DNA of 64,000 nucleotides from Marisa cornuarietis (GCA_004794655.1 SMMW01000613.1:42501-106500), one strand, 5' to 3'. Shown: positions 44,520 to 56,204, counted from the stretch's first letter. The notes: generated by a model not told the origin, from the letters alone. A program made the numbers and translations.

Positions 44520-45190
44520 CCTGCCTGCAGCTGCAGTGTCCTGTGCATGTGCACCACCCCTCCCACCGACTGCCCGACACCACTTCGCTACACACAACAA
44601 AGGTGGCGCCACCGGGCGCCCGACAACATGCACTGATCCGCTATGGGTCTGAACTTGTGTCTACAAGTCACTCCTCGATGGCCGCACTTTGCTAATCTCG
44701 TCTCCGCAGGCAGGAGAGCTCCGGAAGAGGGAGTTATGTGCCCATAGCATGGCGGCCAGCAGACGAAATGAATGCACGAGAGGAAGATTATTCTCAGGAC
44801 GACCTGCCGTGACCTGTGTCAGTTACTGTGCGAGGGCCTGTGTGTCACTGGACTATAATTATGTCCTGAGGGAGATGTCTTCACCCATTTGACTGTAAAC
44901 TCGCCACTTACACTCTTACAGCTCAACGGGGCAGTCACCTCCTGCAGATGTCATCTTACAACATGGGCGGGGGTGAGGGGAGTTGTCATCAAGTGTGTCT
45001 TCCTCCCTCCCTCCCTCCCTGGCCCTGGATATAAGTAGGGCTATTGAAAACACATCGACAATAGGCCAGCCTGGACAGGAGGAAACTATATCGCTCTTAC
45101 TTCACACAAGTCTGTCAGTGTGTGACTGTGTCACTGACACCGTGTCACCGCTCCTTTTCCTGGAACCTCTAACCGTCACCGTGTCAGTAT
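44520..45190. other. Presumed 5' flank of the minus-strand PNT gene
   Basis: Relatively GC-rich sequence (GGTGGCGCCACCGGGCGCCCG near 44604-44624, with self-complementary GGCGCC elements) lies just upstream of the proposed start codon on the minus strand. No TATA box was evident. A promoter role is inference from position. Confidence 0.3.
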
Positions 45191-45204
45191 GTACGTGCGC
45201 ATAG

Positions 45205-45375
45205 TTGTGTGTGTTATATGTGTGTGTGTGTGTTATATGTGTGTGTCCCGTTCCTTACGCTAGTATATGAATGTGTGAGTAGATCTGTCTGCATATGTGA
45301 GTCAATGTGAGTGCATATGTATGCGTGAGTATTTGCAAAAGTGTGTGTGTGTGTGTGTGTATGTGTGTGTGTGTT
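45205..45375. repeat. Interrupted (TG)n region
   Basis: TG runs with TTATATG and TATG interruptions. Confidence 0.85.
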
Positions 45376-45483
45376 AGAGATTGAGAGGGCTATCCGGAAG
45401 GCTAATAAGCAACACATTACATCAGCTCACACCACATTTTTAAGTTTAGCCTAGCGATAGTCTTCTTCCTGTGTTTAGAGAAC

Positions 45484-46075
45484 GCCGATCACCAGTGTCA
45501 GTGACACTACATTGTGCTATCATGTGATTATAGTGACACTATATTGTGTACTAATGTCACTGTACAAAGATGTCCAGTGTCAGTGACACTACATTGTGTA
45601 ATAATGTCATTGTACAAAGATGTCCAGTGTCAGTGACACTATATTGTGTAATAATGTCATTGTACAAAGATGTCCAGTGTCAGTGACACTATATTGTGTA
45701 CTAATGTCATTGTACAAAGATGTCCAGTGTCAGTGACACTATATTGTGTACTAATGTCATTGTACAAAGATGTCCAGTGTCAGTGACACTACATTGTGTA
45801 ATAATGTCATTGTACAAAGATGTCCAGTGTCAGTGACACTACATTGTGTAATAATGTCATTGTACAAAGATGTCCAGTGTCAGCGACACTACATTGTGTA
45901 CTAATGTCACTGTACAAAGATCACCAGTCAGTGACACTATACTGTGTACTAATGTCATTGTACAAAGATCACCAGTGTCAGTGACACTACATTATGTAAT
46001 AATGTCACTGTACAAAGATCACCAGTGTCAGTGACACTTCATTGTGTTATGATATCATGTAAGGAAGATCACTAG
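45484..46075. repeat. Minisatellite, 50-bp unit carrying a perfect palindrome
   Basis: About 11 copies of CAGTGTCAGTGACACTACAT followed by TGTGTAATAATGTCATTGTACAAAGATGTC. Each unit has AGTGTC-AGT-GACACT, a 6-bp perfect inverted repeat with a 3-bp loop. The outer copies are more diverged. Confidence 0.92.
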
Positions 46076-46279
46076 TGTCAGCTCAGTGTGTGTGTGTGTG
46101 TTGTGGAAGTCAAGTGTGCTGACTGTCAGTGTGAGAGATGAATTAGGTGTACATATGGACTCAGCTCATGGTAGGTGTCATAAATGATCTATAAGTGTGT
46201 TCTTACATGTGCATGTGGAAGTACGTATGTACACGTCTACTGACATTTGTGTCCAGAGTACACATGTGTATACCTACTA

Positions 46280-46600
46280 TTGTTGAATGAACAAGTATGC
46301 GTTCATGTGGGTGCATGTGATGCGTGTATCTGTATGTGCATGTAGTTTCTCTTGTACATCCATGGGTGAACATATATGTGTGTCATGTACAAGCAATATA
46401 TGTGTGTACAATGATGTTTACCAGTGTATGTCCATGTGTGTATATACTGGACAGTATATGTACACGTGTACAATTATATGTACATTGTATGTATATGCAT
46501 GTGGTTATGTACATATACATGTATGTACAAGACTGTTTATATGTGTATGTTTGTATGTACAGGTATATGTGCATGAGGATGTTTGTGTATATATGTAAGT
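46280..46600. repeat. Low-complexity TGTATATG/TGTACATG region
   Basis: Purine-pyrimidine alternating sequence with many GTAC and TATA pieces. Frames are open on both strands through composition only. Confidence 0.7.
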
Positions 46601-46718
46601 AATAAAGGGTTTATTCCAAAGGTGTACACAGCATACTTTAGGAAGAAACCATGTTGTAGCCTTCTGAATATCATAAGTCACACCAACTAAAATATGTTAC
46701 TCACTACCTGCTGAGCAC

Positions 46719-46772
46719 GCTCTCTCTCTCTCCCTCTCTCTCTCCCTCTCTCTCTCCCTCTCTCTCTCTCAC
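46719..46772. repeat. (CT)n microsatellite with CCC interruptions
   Basis: Repeated CTCTCTCTCCCT units. Confidence 0.93.
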
Positions 46773-46774
46773 TT

Positions 46775-47584
46775 CTTAGAAGCACTATTTTTATATTGGG
46801 AAGCATTTAATTTCCCTCCGGTCAATTCAATACAAACTGAATTCAAAACAATTACAAAATGTTTAAAGTCTCCTTTTAGACAAAAAAGAAAATCATTGGA
46901 ACAAAAGAAAATGTGTCTTAAGAACATTAGACCCGAGTAATGCACGTCCTCGGTGAAGTTGTCATGGTAACACCCGGCGACAATCTTTTGCTGGAAGCAA
47001 GGGATAATAAGAATGAAGACTTACCTTGTGCCAGACTGGCTGCTGTTTGTAGCAGAAAATCGCAGTACGTGTCATTGTGTTGATATGTCCTCACTGCACG
47101 TGTATATATACATAGCAAGACAGGTAAAGCTTATTTTTAGCCGCCATGGGTTCCACCTGTGTGTCTGCCTGGCGTGTGGCGTGACGACTGCTGAAGCCAA
47201 GATAAGTCCAGGAATCAGGAGCAACATAATCGACTTCCCAATGCACGTGACAAGTGGTGTGCAAGCTGTCCTCTCATTGGCTGTGTAGTCTGATTAACCA
47301 CTCACCGCAGAGGGCGGGCAGGGGGGCGCTAGCTGGAGTGGGGGTGAAGTCCGGCTCTCGATATTTAAAGCCCCACCTGCTCCTCTTTCAAATCATTATG
47401 TTGAATTTATCGTAATATAAACTGTCTAATGTATTCCAATGTACAGGTACATCAGACATTTCCACCCACAAGACATCATCGACACAAACACCTTTCTGAC
47501 TGTGACGTCATATTGCAACGCGGATCTCTTTGATCAAAGCCGCTCACACCTGTCCGTGTGGTTGTAGCAGTGACGACCCCGCGT
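46775..47584. other. Unique stretch with a TATA-like site
   Basis: TATTTAAA at 47362-47369, preceded by a G-rich GGGGGGCGCTAGC segment, could be a plus-strand core promoter. No start codon with a recognisable protein follows. Confidence 0.25.
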
Positions 47585-47589
47585 CTCGT

Positions 47590-47795
47590 TGTTCCAGTAT
47601 TGTATCACCAGTTTATTTCTCACTCCTCTATGTCTCCCCGTGCTCCAGTATTGTATCACCAGTTTATTTCTCACTGCTCCATGTCTCCCCGTGCTCCAGT
47701 ATTGTATCACCAGTTTATTTCTCACTCCTCCATGTCTCCCCGTGCTCCAGTATTGTATCACCAGTTTATTTCTCACTGCTCCATGTCTCCATGTC
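47590..47795. repeat. Minisatellite, 51-bp unit (four copies)
   Basis: The unit is CTCCAGTATTGTATCACCAG followed by TTTATTTCTCACTCCTCCATGTCTCCCCGTG. Period 51 keeps several frames open. Confidence 0.93.
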
Positions 47796-47799
47796 TGCT

Positions 47800-48715
47800 G
47801 CGGTCACCCAAACTCAACAGTTAATTGCTCATATATTAATAATCATTCTCACACTAAATCATTCATCTGCACTAACATGCGCCCAGGTGGTCTTTAAGAC
47901 TGGCGAGTCCGTGAAATGCTACAACAGCACCTTTGTTGGTAGATAAGTTATAAATACACTGCCCTGGAAGAGGTATTAAGGTAAACGGTGCGACAGTCTC
48001 TTTCTTTCTCATCTTTGTCTGATGTCAAGTCTCATGGGCCCATTTTCTCAGAACTACCCGGCTTTACTCATGTCTTCCGTGTTGTAACAGTCACGTGACC
48101 AGTCAACCACTTGCTTCGTCTCCCAGTCCTTCCCGGTTGCCTTATAAGGAAGACCTACGATCTCCTACACCGTTGTGAATGGAGGGCTGAGGCTCTTGTA
48201 GCTGACAACAAACTCCAGACATCTTGAGCCCCTGAAGTAATGAAGTACGTGCGCTTTTGTGGTTTGCATCCAGCTGGTGGGTGGGAGACAGTTAGATAGG
48301 GCGACAGGTGGATGTATACAGGGAGGGGGAGAGAGACAGCGAGTGTTTTTGTGACACATTTTGTAAAATGTACAAGGAGGAAATGAGTCATGTGTGTTGA
48401 TAAAATCAAAATGTCAGTTACTGCAACAGATATACGGCGAGAGGAGGAAGAGAGCGAAAGATTAAGGCAAGAGGCGAGGAGAGAGACAGAGGCAGAATAC
48501 AAGGGAAATCCCCTTGCTCCCCTTCCTGCTCTGTCCGTCAGATCCTGTTGTGTGGCCGACGACAGGAGTAACGGCCAACACTATGACGCAACTACCTGAT
48601 TGTGTGTGTGTGTGCGCGCGCGCGCTCACGGAAAGGTTACTCCTCAAAATACTTCATTGAAACACATTCTCCAAAACTGAAAAGGGCATAACAACATTTG
48701 CAGAAACGCACAGTT
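47800..48715. other. Unique non-coding stretch
   Basis: Short frames only; a TG/CG run at 48601-48625. Confidence 0.5.
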
Positions 48716-48717
48716 CT

Positions 48718-49735
48718 ATGCATGATACTTGTACAGACCCACAGTCACACGATACTTGTACTGACCCACAGCTACATGATACTTGTACAGACCCACAGTC
48801 ACACGATACTTGTACTGACCCACAGCTACATGATACTTGTACAGACCCACAGTCACACGATACTTGTACTGACCCACAGCTACATGATACTTGTACAGAC
48901 CCACAGTCACACGATACTTGTACTGACCCACAGCTACATGATACTTGTACAGACCCACAGTCACACGATACTTGTACTGACCCACAGCTACATGATACTT
49001 GTACAGACCCACAGTCACACGATACTTGTACTGACCCACAGCTACATGATACTTGTACAGACCCACAGTCACACGATACTTGTACTGACCCACAGCTACA
49101 TGATACTTGTACAGACCCACAGTCACTCGATACTTGTACTGACCCACAGCTACATGATACTTGTACAGACCCTCAGTCACACGATACTTGTACTGACCCA
49201 CAGCTACATGATACTTGTACAGACCCACAGTCACACGATACTTGTACTGACCCACAGCTATATGATACTTAAACAGACCCACAGTCACACGATACTTGTA
49301 CTGACCCACAGCTACATGATACTTGTACTGACCCACAGCTACATGATACTTGTACAGACCCACAGTCACACGATACTTGTACTGACCCACAGCTACATGA
49401 TACTTGTACAGACCCTCAGTCACACGATACTTGTACTGACCCACAGCTACATGATACTTGTACAGACCCACAGTCACACGATACTTGTACTGACCCACAG
49501 CTACATGATACTTGTACAGACCCACAGTCACACGATACTTGTACTGACCCACAGCTACATGATACTTGTACAGACCCACAGTCACACGATACTTGTACTG
49601 ACCCACAGCTACATGATACTTGTACAGACCCACAGTCACACGATACTTGTACTGACCCACAGCTACATGATACTTGTACTGACCCACAGTCACACGATAC
49701 TTGTACTGACCCACAGCTACATGATACTTGTAGCG
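48718..49735. repeat. Minisatellite, 27-bp unit in 54-bp dimers (about 37 units)
   Basis: Two 27-bp forms alternate: GATACTTGTACAGACCCACA then GTCACAC, and GATACTTGTACTGACCCACA then GCTACAT. The strict A/B alternation makes a 54-bp higher-order unit, broken at about 49318 and 49675 where two like units adjoin. The multiple-of-three period leaves frames open on both strands. Confidence 0.94.
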
Positions 49736-50135
49736 CACAGTTCTATACATGAAACGTGTAGTAACACAGTTCTATACCTGATACTTGTAGAAGCCCAAAG
49801 TTTTATACACGATTCTTGTAGTGACCAATAGTTGTAGAGGCGATACTTGTAGTAAAGCACAATTCTATACATGATACTTGTAGTGACCCACAGTTCTATA
49901 CATGATACTTGTAGTGACCCACAGTTCTATACATGATACTTGTAGTGACCCACAGTTTTATACATGATACTTGTAGTGACCCACAGTTCTACACACGATA
50001 CTTGTAGTGACTCACAGTTCTATACATGATACTTGTTGTGACTCACAGTTCTACACATGATACTTGTAGTGACTCACAGTTCTACACATGATACTTGTAG
50101 TGACTCACAGTTCTACACACGATACTTGTATTACA
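49736..50135. repeat. Related degenerate array, about 30-bp unit
   Basis: About 13 copies of CAGTTCTATACATGATACTT followed by GTAGTGACCCA. It shares GATACTTGTA with the preceding array and looks like an older relative of it. Confidence 0.88.
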
Positions 50136-50572
50136 CCTCCATGCTGTGAATGGTGCACTAGTGTGACGTAGTACACTGTTTGGTGTTGACTGCTGTCAGT
50201 TGATCGCAGGTGAGAATCGTAGCGGAGAATTAATTAACGGATGTGTTTTGGAGGCTGCAATTGACAGGTTATGTTTATATCGCCTGTATCTACCGATAGC
50301 TGCATAACACGCAAACTATTCAGGTTGGTCTTTAAGCAGCCTGGGGCCGATGACCTTATACTGGTGTGTGTGTGTGTGTGTACGCGCGCATGGGTGTGTA
50401 TGTGTGTCGTGCGTGTGTGCTGTGTATGGAAGAAAAAGAGAGAGTGTAGGTGCTATGTAATATTATGTCGATTGTAATGTGCTTGTAGACCATTTTAGTT
50501 GAGTCCATGATCACAGCCTGCATGACTTCAAACGTTGTGATGACAGATCAGACCTGATGGTCAACTCATGTA

Positions 50573-50636
<64 letters not shown>

Positions 50637-51385
50637 TGGGGACTAACCATCTGGACAGTACCTGTCACAACCACGTGACGTTCGACTCTCTCTCTCTCTT
50701 TCAATCACACTCACGGGTCAGACAACACGTGTTCTTACGCACAAAAGAATACAAAGACTTGTCTGTGTAGTTCTGCCGACGTTTACTAAAAACAGAAAAT
50801 AAACAAATAAAACCAAATATAACACAGATATAAAAAGAGAATTCCTCACTTCGTTCTAACAACTACTCATACTGTTTCCTTTCTCATTCCTTTTTCCTCC
50901 AACGATTCTCCTCAAACGATTCTTCTCTCCAACGTTTCATTTTTTGTCTCCAACCATTCTTCTTCCTCTCCGTTATTTTCTCAAGATTATCTCTCGTCTC
51001 CTCTTATTTTACTCCTCTCACGATTCTCCTTCAGCTTCTTCTCCATTGTTTCCCAAGATTCTCTGCACACGTCACAGATCTTTTGACATCATCCATACGC
51101 AATCAGACAAACTGACGTCATTCACGCTCTTTCATTCTTCCACGTGTGATGAGACCTTTGACGTCACCTACATCTGGGACAGTACCAAGCTGCTGTTTTC
51201 CATTTCTTGTGGTATTGGCGAAGATAAATTTCACAGTTCTGTGGAAACTTCAGGAATCTTTGGCCACTGTCATCGGTTTTTCCTATTCTTCCTGTCTGTT
51301 GTTAATAATCATCTGCGCCGATCTTAGCGGTCCACTAACCATGCACCACCACAATGAAAAGGTAGCCCCGTGACATTGCTGTCGT
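50136..51385. other. Unique stretch with (TG)n and C/T-rich sequence
   Basis: (TG)n lies at about 50575-50634 and a shorter one at 50365-50380. A C/T-rich tract runs 50860-51060. Two perfect TGACGTCA sites (51113-51120 and 51159-51166) flank a CACGTG (51141-51146). Frames around 50944-51327 have no recognised domain. Confidence 0.5.
51113..51166. promoter_or_regulatory. Two perfect CRE palindromes flanking an E-box
   Basis: TGACGTCA at 51113-51120 and again at 51159-51166, start to start 46 bp, with CACGTG at 51141-51146. The motifs are known binding sites of CREB/ATF and bHLH proteins. Whether they act here is unknown, as no promoter was located. Confidence 0.3.
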
Positions 51386-51394
51386 GCTGGTGTT

Positions 51395-53165
51395 ATGGAG
51401 CTCAGTATTAGAGACCTGCATTATCTCAAGGCCCTCATTATGGAGTTTAGTATTAGAGACCTGCATTATCTCAAGGCCCTCATTATGGAGTTTAGTATTA
51501 GACACCTGTATTATCTCAAGGCCCTCATTATGGAGCTCAGTATTAGAGACCTGCATTATCTCAAGGCCCTCATTATGGAGTTTAGTATTAGAGACCTGCA
51601 TTATCTCAAGGCCCTCATTATGGAGTTTAGTATTAGACACCTGTATTATCTCAAGGCCCTCATTATGGAGTTTAGTATTAGAGACCTGCATTATCTCAAG
51701 GCCCTCATTATGGAGTTTAGTATTAGACACCTGTATTATCTCAAGGCCCTCATTATGGAGCTCAGTATTAGAGACCTGCATTATCTCAAGGCCCTCATTA
51801 TGGAGTTTAGTATTAGAGACCTGCATTATCTCAAGGCCCTCATTATGGAGTTTAGTATTAGACACCTGTATTATCTCAAGGCCCTCATTATGGAGCTCAG
51901 TATTAGACACCTGCATTATCTCAAGGCCCTCATTATGGAGCTCAGTATTAGACACCTGTATTATCTCAAGGCCCTCATTATGGAGCTCAGTATTAGACAC
52001 CTGTATTATCTCAAGGCCCTCATTATGGAGTTTAGTATTAGACACCTGTATTATCTCAAGGCCCTCATTATGGAGTTTAGTATTAGACACCTGTATTATC
52101 TCAAGGCCCTCATTATGGAGTTTAGTATTAGACACCTGCATTATCTCAAGGCCCTCATTATGGAGCTCAGTATTAGACACCTGCATTATCTCAAGGCCCT
52201 CATTATGGAGCTCAGTATTAGACACCTGTATTATCTCAAGGCCCTCATTATGGAGCTCAGTATTAGACACCTGTATTATCTCAAGGCCCTCATTATGGAG
52301 TTTAGTATTAGACACCTGTATTATCTCAAGGCCCTCATTATGGAGTTTAGTATTAGACACCTGTATTATCTCAAGGCCCTCATTATGGAGCTCAGTATTA
52401 GACACCTGCATTATCTCAAGGCCCTCATTATGGAGCTCAGTATTAGACACCTGTATTATCTCAAGGCCCTCATTATGGAGCTCAGTATTAGACACCTGTA
52501 TTATCTCAAGGCCCTCATTATGGAGTTTAGTATTAGACACCTGTATTATCTCAAGGCCCTCATTATGGAGTTTAGTATTAGACACCTGTATTATCTCAAG
52601 GCCCTCATTATGGAGTTTAGTATTAGACACCTGTATTATCTCAAGGCCCTCATTATGGAGTTTAGTATTAGACACCTGTATTATCTCAAGGCCCTCATTA
52701 TGGAGCTCAGTATTAGACACCTGCATTATCTCAAGGCCCTCATTATGGAGCTCAGTATTAGACACCTGTATTATCTCAAGGCCCTCATTATGGAGCTCAG
52801 TATTAGACACCTGTATTATCTCAAGGCCCTCATTATGGAGTTTAGTATTAGACACCTGTATTATCTCAAGGCCCTCATTATGGAGTTTAGTATTAGACAC
52901 CTGTATTATCTCAAGGCCCTCATTATGGAGCTCAGTATTAGACACCTGTATTATCTCAAGGCCCTCATTATGGAGTTTAGTATTAGACACCTGTATTATC
53001 TCAAGGCCCTCATTATGGAGTTTAGTATTAGACACCTGTATTATCTCAAGGCCCTCATTATGGAGTTGGATATTAGAGACCTGTATTATCTCAAGGCCCT
53101 CATTATGGAGTTCAGTATTAGAGACCTGAATTATCTCAAGACTGTCGTACTGGAGTTAGAGACCT
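51395..53165. repeat. Minisatellite, 45-bp unit (about 39 copies) with higher-order pattern
   Basis: The unit is CTCATTATGGAGTTTAGTAT followed by TAGACACCTGTATTATCTCAAGGCC. Variants CTC/TTT after GGAG, GAG/CAC and TGC/TGT recur in the same order in groups of about five to seven units, so amplification also happened at the multi-unit level. Period 45 keeps three long frames open (566-638 codons), giving 15-residue peptides such as ALIMEFSIRHLYYLK. There is no start context, splice site or unique partner sequence to support translation. Confidence 0.95.
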
Positions 53166-53169
53166 GTAT

Positions 53170-54252
53170 TATCTCAAGGCGGTGCCACGATCCTCCCCCT
53201 CGCTGCCTTGTCTCGCACAGCCCAATGGGAATCACGCCCTTGTTGATGGCGGCCTGCACCAGTCTCGGACTCAGGTCCTTGTTTATTGTGGTCGACATCA
53301 ATGCGGCTTGAGTTTGTGTTGTCGTATGCTATCCTCTCCTGTGGAAACGTGGTCCTCATTAGTTAACCATCTGTCTTTGTGTGGGCGTGTATCCGTGTGA
53401 CACCATCTTCTCTCTAAGTGACACTAATGAGGGACGCCACTGTCTGTCTTCCGGTGAAACTCGCAGTCTCACAGGATGCTACAAGTGTCCGGAAGCCGTA
53501 TGCCTTCCCCGAGAGTCTAAATATATATATATACACACATACACAGAAATCTTAGTTTCTGGTAAAGTGGGATGCCTTGTTTGTGTAGATATCGGGCGTC
53601 TGGTGTGATCTTAGACAAGACTTCATGCTCCGGTGAACACGGGAAGGCACCTAGTGTGAACGCCTCTCGTTGTGAGCATGATGACAAGTGTTCATATGAA
53701 GCAATACACGCGTCTGGGAAAATGCTGACTAATTTTAAACACGTTAAAACGTTAGACACGTGACTAATTTTAAACACTGAGGTCTTTAATCAAGCGTGCT
53801 GAACAACCCAATCTTAGAAAAAAAATTTACCTTAATAAAATATTTTTACCGAAAAAACTGGTTGAGCCAGACGTACGCTCCCGTCAACACACGCTGGCAT
53901 ACAAATGGTGGCTCCCATAGAAAAACAGCGAAAAGCAGACCTACTGAGTGGATTGTCTACTCGTCAAATTCAAGACGAGCATAGTCAACGGGATCTCTCG
54001 TTTGCTTATAAATACCTCCTCGACTTGTGACCAACAAACTGCTCTCCTCTTGGTGTTCAGTTTAGAACTGTTCCGAGCTGCTGTAGAAGACGAAATCGCT
54101 GTTTAAAGGTTACTAAAGCACTCGGGCAACACATTAAATGACTTACGAGCGATTTTGATTACTTGCTTCTTTAGAGCAGTTTTAAGTTTTAGAAATGTTG
54201 TGGAACTGGACCAAGAACATTAGATTCTAGCTGTAAACAACTGAAGGGCGAG
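53170..54252. other. Unique stretch downstream of the MAM receptor gene
   Basis: A minus-strand reading of 53175-53310 (SPRLVQAAINKGVIPIGLCE) looks coding-like but lacks clear borders. A TATAAATA box lies at 54007-54014 on the plus strand. The 3' UTR of the minus-strand receptor must start at 54252 and run left; no poly(A) signal was fixed. Confidence 0.4.
54007..54060 (+). promoter_or_regulatory. Candidate TATA-type core promoter
   Basis: TATAAATA at 54007-54014 is followed 25-45 bp downstream by pyrimidine-rich sequence with TTCAG, an initiator-like string. No coding sequence was recognised downstream on this strand, and the region lies tail-on to the receptor gene, so it may belong to a non-coding RNA, a mobile element or nothing. 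Confidence 0.22.
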
Positions 54253-55155
54253 TCAGATTCTCAAAATAAAACTGTGAGCAGGTTCTTCTTTCATGCTTGG
54301 GCTGCCCTCCTGTGTCCGCACGCACTCGGCGCTCCTTTGGTTAGAGCTGGAGGCGGTCTGCAGTTTGTGTCGACTAAGTCCGACAGCTGGAGTCTGACTG
54401 TTCTCCTTGCTTCCCTTGTCTTCGCAGACGCTCGTCCCTGTCACGTGACCTTTTCTGCTGCCGAGAAAAGTGTGAAAGGTAGCACCCCGCGGCAACTCCA
54501 CCGGAGTAGCAGAGACATCTAGCATCTTACTCCCGGGGTTAGCCAGCACCTGCAGCACAGTGTCACTAGGAACACCAGACACCACCTGTGGCGGTCTCCT
54601 TTCAAGGCGAGCAGACAAATCTCGCGGCAAACTGGTTAAGTTGTCTGCAGAAGAAAGTTCGCTGCTCCACTTCGGCGGGTGAACAGTCCACCCCGTCATG
54701 GCTGGGCGTAGCTGCCTGATGTCATGGATGTTCACAGGCGACCCAGCACTCGGCGTGACCGTCTGAACATTTCCATAGATAACTTCCTGTTGCTGTCCTT
54801 CGGCTACCCGACTCGCCTTACCACCAACGACCGGCAGGTCGTCCACAGGTGAGGGCGGGTCCAGGACTGAGTTTTGTGTGGGGTAGCGGGTACCCCTCGT
54901 CACAGCTACCGCCCGTTGAAATCTTCCACGTTTCTCGCCCTTGACGCTGGGTGGCGTTGTGGCTGGGGTGGGAGTGGTCTCGGGTAACCACTCACTCCTT
55001 GCCGGCTGTTGGCTGGCTGACACAGCGTCTTGAACACGGGTGGTCCTCCCTGCCTCCAGTGAGGGCGATGTGCCAGCACTCGGCGCCAGTTGAGACCAGT
55101 CGGTGCGAGAGGAAACCGAGAAACAGTTGGGCGGACCTTCTCTGTAACGCCACGT
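54253..55155 (-). CDS. MAM-domain receptor-like protein, last exon: long cytoplasmic tail
   Basis: On the minus strand the acceptor is GTGTTTTTGTAG (56 bp above a GATGAT run) and the frame is open for 300 codons to the stop at 54253. It is entered in phase 0, matching the acidic exon. The tail is Ser/Thr/Pro-rich and basic in places (VKGEKRGRFQR). It contains EVIYGNVQTV, whose tyrosine (54775-54777) sits in a V-x-Y-x-x-V context, the ITIM pattern known to recruit SH2 phosphatases when phosphorylated. Start TWRYREGPPN, end SFILRI. No kinase or phosphatase domain is present. The function in signalling is inference from topology and motif. Confidence 0.72.
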   Translation of the reverse strand, partial: TWRYREGPPNCFSVSSRTDWSQLAPSAGTSPSLEAGRTTRVQDAVSASQQPARSEWLPETTPTPATTPPSVKGEKRGRFQRAVAVTRGTRYPTQNSVLDPPSPVDDLPVVGGKASRVAEGQQQEVIYGNVQTVTPSAGSPVNIHDIRQLRPAMTGWTVHPPKWSSELSSADNLTSLPRDLSARLERRPPQVVSGVPSDTVLQVLANPGSKMLDVSATPVELPRGATFHTFLGSRKGHVTGTSVCEDKGSKENSQTPAVGLSRHKLQTASSSNQRSAECVRTQEGSPSMKEEPAHSFILRI

Positions 55156-55302
55156 CTACAAAAACACAAAGAAAGAAATTGTCATCAAACCAGTGATGAC
55201 GATGATGATGATGACGAAATGAGAAAGCAAACTATTATTATTATTATTATTCCAATGAGTGTGGGATTATGAGCTGCGAGTAATGTGTAACCAACATGTT
55301 AC
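55156..55302. other. Short intron between the two cytoplasmic exons, with (ATC)/(TTA) runs
   Basis: This 147-bp intron holds GATGATGATG and ATTATTATTATT runs. Its small size and matching phase 0 borders support the exon model. Confidence 0.6.
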
Positions 55303-55569
55303 CTGCGCGCCTTGTGACCTCAGGTGTGTAATGGAGGAATAACTAGGGTCCACGCCGGTTCCCTGTGGCGTCATCTCAAGGACTTCTTCATCATCGACAT
55401 CGTCGTCGTCGTCGTCGTTGTCGTCGTCATTGCCTGGTTCTGCGTCATCCTGTGAGTGACGTGCGTCCTCCTCCTCGTGTCTGTCTGTGCCAAGTTCATC
55501 ATCATGGCGGAAACGCGTGAAGCGAGACCCTTCGTCGTGGAGTGCATGAGTGACACTGGAGTAGTTGCT
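55303..55569 (-). CDS. MAM-domain receptor-like protein, acidic cytoplasmic exon
   Basis: Minus-strand donor GGCGCGCAG/GTAACA in phase 0, joining the last exon. The peptide contains HDEGSRFTRFRHDDELGTDR, then a run dominated by Asp (about 55395-55440), then SYSSITHLRSQGAQ. If the acceptor is TTGACTAG (exon start 55569) the peptide begins SNYSSVTHAL, adding an S-x-Y-x-x-V tyrosine motif that mirrors the later SYSSITHL. An alternative acceptor at 55555 would drop it but fits the simplest donor of the membrane exon. The exact 5' edge is therefore open. The GAC/GAT triplet run could vary in length between individuals. Confidence 0.65.
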
Positions 55570-55884
55570 CTAGTCAAGACAACAAGTAACAAGATGATCG
55601 TCAAGAGGGGCGAGTAAGGCCCTCAACAAGTATTAGATGTTGTGGAAGAGGTTGAATGTACGTGAATGTCGGAAAGGAATGTGAAAAACATGTTAACATT
55701 TGTTTATACATTTGACAATATAAGCCTGCTACTTTTATTTTATTTTATTTTATAATACTGCTAAACGTTCTTAGCTGAATTTGTAGGTGTTCAGCAAATG
55801 CTACATCACTTCATCAATGTATACAAGATACAAAATGTGTTTGACGAGTACTTTACTGCATCTTGCAGCTGGTTTCTCTGCCTC

Positions 55885-55889
<5 letters not shown>

Positions 55890-55966
<77 letters not shown>
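55890..55966. repeat. (TG)n microsatellite
   Basis: A pure TG run of about 76 bp, in the intron after the membrane exon. Confidence 0.97.
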
Positions 55967-55969
<3 letters not shown>

Positions 55970-56204
55970 CACAGCTGTACTGTTCAGCTGTTGTGTCACA
56001 GCTGTGTGATTTACCCGTGGTGAGAGGACGCTGACAAAGGAGTCTTGTCTCTCGGTCATTTCTGTGTTTCCGTGATCGCTCCCTTTGTATGTCACCACCA
56101 CCCGCCCTCTCAAAGCTTTGCGCTGTCTGTTCACATGATAACAATATTATGAACTACATGTAGTTTCTGTCCACATAATAGTATGAATACTGCTGTACAA
56201 TGAC

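Noticed and set aside
46287..46602. Plus-strand frames of 92-103 codons in the TGTATATG region
   Set aside because: Low-complexity purine-pyrimidine alternation opens several frames on both strands.
48698..49831. Frames of 184-377 codons over the 27-bp array
   Set aside because: A period that is a multiple of three without stops explains them on both strands.
51335..53311. Three 566-638-codon frames over the 45-bp array, one resembling a leucine-rich repeat (ALIMEFSIRHLYYLK)
   Set aside because: The LRR-like look follows from composition of a 45-bp unit; frames are open on both strands and have no unique flanking coding sequence.
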